From Pseudomonas sp. JQ170C (GTDB lineage Bacteria; Pseudomonadota; Gammaproteobacteria; Pseudomonadales; Pseudomonadaceae): a DNA stretch of 64,000 bases. Position 1 is the first letter of the stretch. Every line of letters starts with the position of its first letter. The stretch is taken from contig NZ_CP141608.1 of assembly GCF_035581345.1 (NCBI RefSeq), forward strand, positions 4,060,501-4,124,500. Direction: 5' to 3'. A program made the position numbers and the translations under genes. Of the stretch, positions 18,032 to 24,792 are shown in pieces. A model generated the notes under the pieces. The model did no database searches and was not told the DNA's origin. It saw only the letters and a list, made by a program, of their open reading frames with translations.

Positions 18032-18996
18032 AGTGCCTGTGGGCTGGCCTCGCGATTGGCCTGATCAACAAAAGCCAGCGCCTGATACAACGCCTCCATA
18101 CGCGGCATGCTGCACCCCGCCTCGCGCGCCCGGGCCAGCGGCTCTGCATAGATCACATCCAGCTCCAGCGGCCGCTGCTCAGTAAAGTCGTGGTACATGC
18201 TTGGCCAGTAATCGGGCAGCTTTTCGGTCCCCGCGAACAGTTGCTCAGCATAGCCCTCAGGCATCTCATGGCCGCGTGACCGCGCGCCCTCGACCACCTC
18301 GGCCATCAACGCCTGGATCAACGCACGACTGTGCGGGTTGCTCATCAACGCCGTGGTACTGGCCTTGAGCAGCACCGACAAGCCGTTGTAAGGAACGTTC
18401 CACACCAGTTTCTGCCAGCGCGCCTGAGCCAGGTTGCCCATGGCCTGCGAGTCGATACCGGCCGTGCGAAACAGGTCAGCCCCGGCCTCGGCGATATTCT
18501 GACGCACCACCGCGTCCACCGCCGGGCCGCTGTGATAGCCCAGGTTCACCGCTCCCAGGGCCTGGTGGCGAACGATCCCTGGCGCCTCCCGATTGACGCA
18601 GATAAAGCACAGGCCACCCAGCAGGTGCAGGGTGGCGGGCAACAACGGCCGCAACTGCTCTTCCACGCCCAGACCGTTCTGTAACAGCACGACCTTGCAA
18701 TCGGCCGCCGCAGCCTTTGCAATCACCGGCGCAAGTTCGGCATTGCTGGTGGTCTTGGCGCCCACCAGCAACCAGTCACAAGGCGGCATGTCGGCGACAT
18801 CGGCGTAGGCCTGCACCGGCATCTGCAGCGTGCCATGCACGGCACTTTCGACCCGCAATCCGCGGGTCTTGACCGCCTCGAACTCGCTACGCAGGAGGAA
18901 GTGCACATCAAACCCGGCCCTGGCCAGCATCAGCCCATAAAAGCCGCCAATGGCGCCGGTTCCGATGATGCCGATACGCGGACTGCTGCTGGTCAT
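18028..18996 (-). CDS. Ketopantoate reductase-family protein (2-dehydropantoate 2-reductase-like)
   Basis: A 322-aa NADPH-dependent reductase of the PanE/ApbA family. The Rossmann motif GIIGTGAIGGFYG lies at about residues 8-20; the mid-protein WNVPYNGLSVLLKASTTALM segment contains the catalytic-lysine region of KPR enzymes (here ..RWQKLVWNVPYN). The start at 18994-18996 (MTSSSPRIG) has AGGAG upstream; the track upstream of it is non-coding. It may supply pantoate for CoA or act on a related keto acid; paralogues are common in Pseudomonas, so I give no symbol. Confidence 0.85.
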   Translation of the reverse strand: MTSSSPRIGIIGTGAIGGFYGLMLARAGFDVHFLLRSEFEAVKTRGLRVESAVHGTLQMPVQAYADVADMPPCDWLLVGAKTTSNAELAPVIAKAAAADCKVVLLQNGLGVEEQLRPLLPATLHLLGGLCFICVNREAPGIVRHQALGAVNLGYHSGPAVDAVVRQNIAEAGADLFRTAGIDSQAMGNLAQARWQKLVWNVPYNGLSVLLKASTTALMSNPHSRALIQALMAEVVEGARSRGHEMPEGYAEQLFAGTEKLPDYWPSMYHDFTEQRPLELDVIYAEPLARAREAGCSMPRMEALYQALAFVDQANREASPQAL

Positions 18997-19112
18997 CCTG
19001 CTCTCCTCGATTGCTGTTTTTTTGTTCAGTTTTTTGACACACAAATCAAGCGCTTTCCCAGCCTTCACTATACTGAGGCGAACAAGGTCAAAAAATCGAC
19101 ACGGAGTCGATC

Positions 19113-19559
19113 ATGCGTGGATACCTCACTCACCCGGACGATGTCCCGGTCGAACTGGCGTTACGCCAGTCGCCCAGCCTGTTTCGCCAGCGCCTGCACA
19201 CTATCAGCCTGGGCGGAATCGCCTGCAACCACCCCCGCGCCTACCGCCGGGGAATGGCCATTGAAATGTTCATTCCGTCGCTCGGTGAATCGGCACGCTA
19301 CCCCGGCTATGTGGCCTGGTGCCAGAAGCACCAGGACGGCTACCGGGTCGGCATTGCCTTTGTCGATGAACAGGCGCTGTTCGGGGCGAGAATGAGTGAG
19401 CAGGTCTGCCAGATCCAGCATCTTTACCAGCAGCAGACCCTGGACGACACCACCCCGCCCGACCTCGACACCCTCGCCCGCCAATGGGTCAGTTTGCACG
19501 CCGGCGAGTTCTCCGAGGCCAGCCTCGAAGCCACGCATACCCAACAGATTCTCATTTAA
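19113..19559 (+). CDS. PilZ-domain protein
   Basis: A 148-aa stand-alone PilZ-like protein. HTISLGGIACNHPRAYRRGMAIEMFIP resembles the (D/N)-x-S-x2-G c-di-GMP motif (here TISLGG), with RQR (24-26 region FRQRLHT) upstream as the partner arginines. The fit is good, but the first motif position is T rather than D/N, so ligand binding is not certain. GGAG lies 6 nt before the ATG at 19113. It would be a c-di-GMP effector; the window also holds a GGDEF-EAL protein, but there is no genetic link. Confidence 0.78.
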   Translation: MRGYLTHPDDVPVELALRQSPSLFRQRLHTISLGGIACNHPRAYRRGMAIEMFIPSLGESARYPGYVAWCQKHQDGYRVGIAFVDEQALFGARMSEQVCQIQHLYQQQTLDDTTPPDLDTLARQWVSLHAGEFSEASLEATHTQQILI

Positions 19560-19728
19560 CGACAAAAACCCTGCCCCTGCGGGCTTACACAGGCAGGAAA
19601 GCGGGCTCTGCCCATTGTCGAGCCACGGTGTAACGCGCTAAGGTTCGGCTCCCCGCTGCGTACAATCATGCTGCTCCGCCGCACGGGGATCGCTGGCGGC
19701 CGGCACCCGTGACCTGACGAGTAACACG

Positions 19729-20805
19729 ATGGCTGATTTACCGATCGATGACCTAAACGTTGCCTCCAACGAGACCTTGATCACCCCCGATCAGCTCAAG
19801 AAGGAAATTCCCCTGAGCGCCACTGCGCTCAAGACCGTGACTGCGGGCCGCGAAGTGGTGCGCAATATTCTTGACGGCAAGGACCACCGCCTGTTCGTGG
19901 TGATCGGCCCCTGCTCGATCCACGACATCAAGGCCGCCCACGAGTACGCCGAACGCCTCAAGGCCCTGGCCGCGGAAGTGTCCGACACCCTGTACCTGGT
20001 CATGCGCGTGTACTTCGAGAAGCCACGCACGACCGTCGGCTGGAAAGGCCTGATCAACGACCCGTACCTGGACGACTCCTTCAAGATCCAGGATGGCTTG
20101 CACATCGGCCGCCAACTGCTGCTGGACCTGGCTGAAATGGGCCTGCCTACCGCCACCGAAGCCCTCGACCCGATCTCCCCGCAGTACCTGCAGGACCTGA
20201 TCAGCTGGTCGGCTATCGGCGCGCGCACCACCGAATCCCAGACCCACCGCGAAATGGCCTCTGGCCTGTCCTCGGCAGTGGGCTTCAAGAACGGCACCGA
20301 TGGCGGCCTGACCGTGGCGATCAACGCCCTGCAGTCGGTCTCCAGCCCCCACCGCTTCCTGGGCATCAACCAGGAAGGTGGCGTGTCGATCGTCACCACC
20401 AAGGGCAACGCCTACGGCCACGTGGTCCTGCGTGGCGGCAACGGCAAGCCGAACTATGACTCGGTCAGCGTCGCCCTGTGCGAGCAGGCACTGGCCAAGG
20501 CCAAGATCAAGCCGAACATCATGGTCGATTGCAGCCACGCCAACTCCAACAAGGACCCGGCGCTGCAACCTCTGGTGATGGAGAACGTTGCCAACCAGAT
20601 TCTTGAAGGCAATCAGTCGATCATCGGCCTGATGGTCGAGAGCCACCTGAACTGGGGCTGCCAAGCGATTCCGAAGAACCTTGAGGACCTGCAGTACGGT
20701 GTTTCGATCACCGACGCCTGCATCGACTGGGACGCCACCGAGAAAACCTTGCGCAGCATGCACGCCAAGCTCAAGGACGTGTTGCCTAAACGCAACCGCG
20801 CCTGA
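19729..20805 (+). CDS. aroF: 3-deoxy-7-phosphoheptulonate synthase (DAHP synthase, class I)
   Basis: The product condenses phosphoenolpyruvate and erythrose-4-phosphate, the first step of the shikimate pathway. The 358-aa protein is a class I alpha enzyme: VIGPCSIHD near residue 62-70, GARTTESQTHREMASGLSSAVGFKNGTDG (about 164-192) and the metal ligands in VDCSHANSNKDP. Whether it is the Tyr- or Phe-regulated paralogue cannot be told with confidence from reading alone. GAG precedes the ATG at 19729 at about 8 nt. Confidence 0.92.
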   Translation: MADLPIDDLNVASNETLITPDQLKKEIPLSATALKTVTAGREVVRNILDGKDHRLFVVIGPCSIHDIKAAHEYAERLKALAAEVSDTLYLVMRVYFEKPRTTVGWKGLINDPYLDDSFKIQDGLHIGRQLLLDLAEMGLPTATEALDPISPQYLQDLISWSAIGARTTESQTHREMASGLSSAVGFKNGTDGGLTVAINALQSVSSPHRFLGINQEGGVSIVTTKGNAYGHVVLRGGNGKPNYDSVSVALCEQALAKAKIKPNIMVDCSHANSNKDPALQPLVMENVANQILEGNQSIIGLMVESHLNWGCQAIPKNLEDLQYGVSITDACIDWDATEKTLRSMHAKLKDVLPKRNRA

Positions 20806-20810
20806 CCGCC

Positions 20811-20851
20811 ACACACAAAAACGCCGGGCAATGCCCGGCGTTTTTGTGTGT
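20811..20851. terminator. Bidirectional terminator after aroF
   Basis: A perfect 19-bp stem (20811-20829 with 20833-20851) with a 3-nt loop, containing GCCGGGC/GCCCGGC and flanking A and T runs. It serves both aroF and the convergent acetyltransferase gene. Confidence 0.95.
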
Positions 20852-20889
20852 GCGTTTGAATGGCAGCCCTGGGCTGCCCTTCGCGATTC

Positions 20890-21171
20890 TCAAGCCTTGG
20901 TGGAGTGCCGCTGCTGGCGCTCCATGTAACGTTCCACGTACGAGCATGACGGAATCACGGTGTAGCCCATGTCTTCTGCATACTGCAGCGCCTTTTCGGT
21001 CAGCGCCGCGGCAATGCCCCGGCCCCGCAACGCATTGGGAACAAAGGTGCGGTAGATATCCAGGGTTTGCTTACCCAGGTCCATGTAGGTCAGGTAAGCA
21101 CGATGACCGTCCACACTGGTCTCGAACTGATGACCAGCCTGGTCATGGTGGATGGACAACGCCTCGCTCAT
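20890..21171 (-). CDS. Small GNAT-family N-acetyltransferase
   Basis: A 93-aa protein of the short Gcn5-like family (YjdJ/GTLF3B-like). YRTFVPNALRGRGIAAALTEKALQYA contains the acetyl-CoA pyrophosphate loop RGRGIA, followed by VIPSCSYVERYM. The start at 21169-21171 is preceded by AAGGAG; a GTG one codon upstream is less likely. Its substrate is unknown. Confidence 0.85.
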   Translation of the reverse strand: MSEALSIHHDQAGHQFETSVDGHRAYLTYMDLGKQTLDIYRTFVPNALRGRGIAAALTEKALQYAEDMGYTVIPSCSYVERYMERQQRHSTKA

Positions 21172-21585
21172 CACTACTCCTTGCGGGTCTTATGATCTGA
21201 CCCCTTACCTTACCGATGTTTGTCCGGCGAAGGAACCTCTACGCCACCCCGTGCCCGGTTGGACAGCAAGAACAGCATGGTCGTTCTCTGGCAAATGAGC
21301 ACGTACAAATAGTAGGCGCCCAAGGCCCGGTTACTCAAGGCGGCTGGTCGCAAAAATCACGCACTTGCAGCAGGTGAACCAGGTGGCGGACAGCCGCCTG
21401 AACAGTTGCCGGATGTTGTAGTGCTATGACGTTTGATGACACTTTAAGTCACCTTTAGTTCAACAAAAAGCAAGTTTGCTACACTCTCTTACGCCCGTAC
21501 AGGCAGCGTCCAGGCGGTTTTCTAGAAAACCCGGTGTCGGCACAAGCGCAAGCGCATTTTTTTTCCAGTTCTTGCGCTCTGTCAG
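21172..21585. other. Long intergenic stretch upstream of oprI
   Basis: No coding frame is convincing here. The right half is AT-rich (21420-21500) and holds TTGCTACACT (21475-21484), which could be part of a distal promoter, and the short inverted repeat GCAAGTTTGC (21470-21479). A T-run after GCGCAAGCGC (21547-21566 region) could be a weak terminator-like hairpin. Nothing else is recognised. Confidence 0.4.
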
Positions 21586-21613
21586 TTTACTTACTACAAG
21601 TAATGGGTACTAT
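21586..21613 (+). promoter_or_regulatory. Candidate oprI promoter
   Basis: A -35 TTTACT (21586-21591) and a -10 TACTAT (21608-21613) are 16 bp apart. The start of transcription would fall near 21620, giving a leader of about 60 nt before the oprI ATG. OprI is among the most abundant proteins, and the coding sequence has a strong GAAGGGGA ribosome site. Confidence 0.5.
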
Positions 21614-21680
21614 GTACGCCGGTCAGTTTCTCATTGTTGAGAGATGGCTATTTAATAGAAAGTCCTTGAAGGGGAACACG

Positions 21681-21932
21681 ATGAACAACGTTCTGAAATT
21701 CTCTGCTCTGGCTCTGGCCGCAGTTCTGGCTACCGGTTGCAGCAGCGTATCCAAAGAAACCGAAGCTCGTCTGACTGCTACTGAAGACGCAGCAGCTCGT
21801 GCACAAGCTCGTGCCGATGAAGCCTATCGCAAAGCTGACGACGCTCTGGCTGCAGCTCAAAAAGCTCAACAGACCGCTGACGAAGCTAACGAGCGCGCTC
21901 TGCGCATGCTGGACAAAGCCAGCCGTAAGTAA
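21681..21932 (+). CDS. oprI: Major outer membrane lipoprotein OprI (Lpp type)
   Basis: An 83-aa murein lipoprotein. The signal peptide ends in the lipobox LATGC with acylated Cys20, followed by an alanine-rich coiled coil (about 25-75). The C-terminus [10 protein letters not shown] ends in the lysine that is attached to peptidoglycan. It tethers the outer membrane to the wall. The true start is the ATG at 21681, preceded by AAGGGGA; the longer open frame upstream is not coding. A convergent L,D-transpeptidase gene lies downstream, a class that includes the enzymes joining Lpp to the wall. Codon use (GCT, GCA, CGT) differs from the GC-ending codons of its neighbours, as usual for very highly expressed genes. 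Confidence 0.97.
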   Translation: MNNVLKFSALALAAVLATGCSSVSKETEARLTATEDAAARAQARADEAYRKADDALAAAQKAQQTADEANERALRMLDKASRK

Positions 21933-21957
21933 TAATCCCTCGGGATTGTTATTTGGA

Positions 21958-21985
21958 GCCGACCCACTTGTGGGTCGGCTTTTTT
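21958..21985 (+). terminator. oprI terminator
   Basis: GCCGACCCAC and GTGGGTCGGC form a perfect 10-bp stem with a 2-nt loop and a T6 tail, 25 bp after the stop. A smaller AATCCC/GGGATT hairpin precedes it. Confidence 0.94.
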
Positions 21986-22061
21986 ATTGCCCGAAAGAAA
22001 GTAACCCTGCACAAACGACAAGGCCTGCACAATGGCAGGCCTTGGGTGCAACAACAGAGGG

Positions 22062-23033
22062 TTACTGCATGTCTAGCGGTACGCTCGAAACCATTGGCTG
22101 CTGAGCAGTGATCGGCACGGCGATTTCCACTGGCATGCCATCTTCGGCGGCAACCACATCACGCACCATGTCCCAGTTCATGCGCAGGTTGTTGGCAAGA
22201 TCTTCACGCTTGAGCAAGGCGTTGATCACTGCGGTGTGTTTGTCGACCACCGACGGATCACCTTTGTCATCCAGCGGCGTGTGCGCCTCCAGATAAACCT
22301 TGCCAGCACTCACACCGAACTTGTACGGCTCATTGATGATGCGCACGGCAACACCGACCGGGGCCATCTTGGCCAGTTCCAGCACGTTGTTGTTGAACAT
22401 GCGGAAGCAACCGTGGCTGGTACGCATACCGATGCCGAACTTCTTGTTAGAACCGTGGATCAGGTAGCCCGGTACGCCCAGGGTGAACTTGAACGGGCCC
22501 AAGGGGTTGTCCGGGCCGGCAGGCACTACGGTCGGCAGGATGTCACCGTCTGCGGCGTGCTCCTTGCGGATCGAGGCGGGCGGCGTCCAGGTCGGGTTTG
22601 GCGTCTTGGCGGTCACCTTGGTGTTGGCGATGGGCGAGCCCCAGCCTTCACGACCGATACCCAGCGGATAGGTATGCACCACGTTCTGCCCTTTCGGGTA
22701 GTAGTACATGCGGTACTCGGCCAGGTTGATGACGATACCTTCGCGCGGGCCCGGCGGCAGGATGAAGCGGGTCGGCAGGATGATTTCGGTGCCGGCACCT
22801 GGCAACCACGGGTCGACGCCCGGGTTGGCGGCGATCATTTCCAGATAGCCGAGGTCATTGGCAGTACCGATATCGGCGAAGGTATCTTCGTACTTGGCCT
22901 TGATCACCTGGACCTGGCCAATGACGTCTTCACCAGGCGGTGGCAGGGGAAACTCCAGCGCAGCAGCAGGACCTGCCGCCAGCAGGGCGGCCAGGGACAG
23001 GCAACGGGTGACGGCGGGAAAGCGCGGCAACAT
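22062..23033 (-). CDS. L,D-transpeptidase (ErfK/YbiS/YcfS/YnhG family)
   Basis: A 323-aa periplasmic enzyme. The signal peptide (about 1-25, ending GPAAA) is followed by a LysM-like segment (about 38-85) and a YkuD catalytic domain (about 97-235). The active site is HGSNKKFGIGMRTSHGCFRM, with the catalytic cysteine in SHGCFRM. It may anchor OprI to peptidoglycan or form 3-3 crosslinks. The convergent neighbour oprI supports the former, but this is inference. AAGGA lies about 8 nt before the ATG. Confidence 0.93.
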   Translation of the reverse strand: MLPRFPAVTRCLSLAALLAAGPAAALEFPLPPPGEDVIGQVQVIKAKYEDTFADIGTANDLGYLEMIAANPGVDPWLPGAGTEIILPTRFILPPGPREGIVINLAEYRMYYYPKGQNVVHTYPLGIGREGWGSPIANTKVTAKTPNPTWTPPASIRKEHAADGDILPTVVPAGPDNPLGPFKFTLGVPGYLIHGSNKKFGIGMRTSHGCFRMFNNNVLELAKMAPVGVAVRIINEPYKFGVSAGKVYLEAHTPLDDKGDPSVVDKHTAVINALLKREDLANNLRMNWDMVRDVVAAEDGMPVEIAVPITAQQPMVSSVPLDMQ

Positions 23034-23145
23034 CCGGGAAATCCTTCGCTAATTCAGTGAGGTCAAGACGAGGATTGTACACCGCCCCCGGCACAATCGG
23101 GAGTGATCGAGGTATTTCAAGGCGTTTGAGGGATGAAAGGCTATC

Positions 23146-23436
23146 TCAGCCAACTACCAGCTGTGGCCAGACAGGCCGCGTGCCGCGGCGCTGGGCATCG
23201 AGAATCGCCCGGCAGAGGGTGCACAGGCGGCGGTCGCGATAGATACCGCGCTCGACCGTCGACCAGCGTGGTTGAGCCGGCAACAGCGTACCGCACAAGG
23301 TACGGTCGGCCGAGCCGCCAAGCTCAAGCTGGCGGGCCACAAGATGGACGCGGATCTCCTGGCAGGCGAACAGGTCAAGCTGTTCGTCAGGCTCGATCAA
23401 TTGATAGGCATACAGGGACCAGGCGGGACGCGGCAT
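23146..23436 (-). CDS. Conserved small hypothetical protein with CxxC
   Basis: A 96-aa protein beginning MPRPAWSLYAYQLIEPDEQLD, with GGAG before the ATG at 23434-23436. Cysteines occur at FACQ, TLCG and the pair LCTLC, the last forming a CxxC that may bind metal. I recall similar proteins next to tesA in other pseudomonads, but know no function. Its stop lies 112 bp from the L,D-transpeptidase start. Confidence 0.6.
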   Translation of the reverse strand: MPRPAWSLYAYQLIEPDEQLDLFACQEIRVHLVARQLELGGSADRTLCGTLLPAQPRWSTVERGIYRDRRLCTLCRAILDAQRRGTRPVWPQLVVG

Positions 23437-23492
23437 CGGGGGCTCCAAATCGGGGGCGCAACATTAGCCGAAAGCCGGTCACTATAAAAGCG

Positions 23493-24098
23493 TCAAAGCA
23501 GCGGTTTTAGTTGTGGCCAGGCATTTTCCAGCAACCTTGCCTGCGCCCCCTGCCCCGGATGGATGCCATCGGCCTGCATCAGCTCGGGCACACCGCCCAC
23601 TCCCTCAAGGAAAAAGGGCACCAGCGGCACCTGTTTCTCGCTCGCCAGGTTTTCATAGACCTGGGCGAACGCCGTGGTGTACCGCACGCCATAATTGGGC
23701 GGCAAGCGCATGCCCAGCAACAGCACCTTGGCGCCGGCATCGCGGGAGCGGTCGATCATCGAAGCAAGATTTTGTTGCAATTGCTTGGGCTGCTGCCCGC
23801 GCAGGCCATCGTTGCCCCCCAGTTCCAGCACCACCAGCTCCGGCTTGTGCTCTGCAAGCAGCGCCGGCAGCCGTGCCTGGCCTCCTGCACTGGTGTCACC
23901 ACTGATCGAGGCATTGACCACTTTACTGTCGAAACCCTCGGCCTTCAGCCGCTGCTCCAGCAAGGCAACCCAGCCCTGGCGGGTATCCAGGCCGAAAGCG
24001 GCACTGATACTATCGCCGACAATCAAGACGGTACCCGCTGCTGCGCCCTGGGCCATGCACATCAACGCCAGGCCAGCACTCAATAACCACACTCGCAT
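23493..24098 (-). CDS. tesA: TesA, multifunctional thioesterase I / arylesterase, SGNH family
   Basis: A 201-aa periplasmic hydrolase. The signal peptide is MRVWLLSAGLALMCMAQGAAA. The SGNH blocks are GDSIS (block I, nucleophile serine), the glycine of ISGDTSAGG, GGNDGLR (block III) and DGIHP with the catalytic His. It acts on acyl-CoA thioesters, short esters and lysophospholipids in relatives. The start at 24096-24098 has GGAGA 5 nt upstream; the frame continues past the start but is not part of this gene. Its start codon is only 10 bp from that of the divergent ybbA gene. Confidence 0.93.
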   Translation of the reverse strand: MRVWLLSAGLALMCMAQGAAAGTVLIVGDSISAAFGLDTRQGWVALLEQRLKAEGFDSKVVNASISGDTSAGGQARLPALLAEHKPELVVLELGGNDGLRGQQPKQLQQNLASMIDRSRDAGAKVLLLGMRLPPNYGVRYTTAFAQVYENLASEKQVPLVPFFLEGVGGVPELMQADGIHPGQGAQARLLENAWPQLKPLL

Positions 24099-24108
24099 CG
24101 GATTCTCC

Positions 24109-24792
24109 ATGGGCCCCAGCATTCTCACTGCGCGGAACCTTAGCAAAGTGGTTCCCAGCGCGGAAGGCGACCTGACCATCCTGCACGAACTCTCCCTGGA
24201 ATTGAAACAAGGCGACAGCCTGGCGATTGTCGGTGCCTCGGGTTCGGGCAAATCGACGCTGCTGGGCCTGCTGGCGGGCCTGGACCTGCCCAGTGCAGGC
24301 TCGGTGACCCTGGCCGGGCACGACCTCGGCCCTCTGGATGAAGACCAGCGCGCCCGGGTTCGCGCCGAACACGTCGGTTTCGTGTTCCAGTCGTTCCAAC
24401 TGCTCGACAGCCTCAACGCCCTCGAAAACGTCATGCTGCCCCTGGAGCTGGACGGCCGCCGCGATGCCCGTGAGCATGCCCGCAGCCTGCTGGAGCGGGT
24501 CGGCCTGGGCCAGCGCCTGAGCCATTCGCCTCGCCAGTTGTCCGGCGGCGAGCAGCAACGGGTAGCCATCGCCAGGGCCTTTGCCGCCGAGCCTGCGGTG
24601 CTGTTCGCCGACGAACCCACCGGCAACCTCGACAGCCACACCGGCGAGCGCATCAGCGACTTGTTGTTTGAACTGAACAAAGAACGCGGTACCACCCTGG
24701 TACTGGTCACCCATGACGAACGCCTGGCACAACGCTGTCGGCGCCTGATCCGCCTGGACGCCGGCCACCTGGTCGCGCCGCTGGAGCCCTGA
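24109..24792 (+). CDS. ybbA: ABC transporter ATP-binding protein, YbbA-like
   Basis: A 227-aa LolD/MacB-type ATPase. Walker A is GASGSGKST (about residue 43-51), the signature is LSGGEQQRVAIARAF and Walker B is VLFADEPTGNLD. It starts MGPSILTARNLSK at 24109. The ribosome site is weak, and the start lies 10 bp from that of the divergent tesA, an arrangement also seen in P. aeruginosa. Its stop overlaps the permease start by one base. The YbbAP transporter has been associated with lipid or lysophospholipid handling only by linkage. Confidence 0.92.
   Translation: MGPSILTARNLSKVVPSAEGDLTILHELSLELKQGDSLAIVGASGSGKSTLLGLLAGLDLPSAGSVTLAGHDLGPLDEDQRARVRAEHVGFVFQSFQLLDSLNALENVMLPLELDGRRDAREHARSLLERVGLGQRLSHSPRQLSGGEQQRVAIARAFAAEPAVLFADEPTGNLDSHTGERISDLLFELNKERGTTLVLVTHDERLAQRCRRLIRLDAGHLVAPLEP

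Noticed and set aside
19034..19074. TTGACA and TATACT upstream of the PilZ gene as one promoter
   Set aside because: Both hexamers are near perfect, but they are 29 bp apart, too far for a sigma-70 pair. The -10 alone may still be used.
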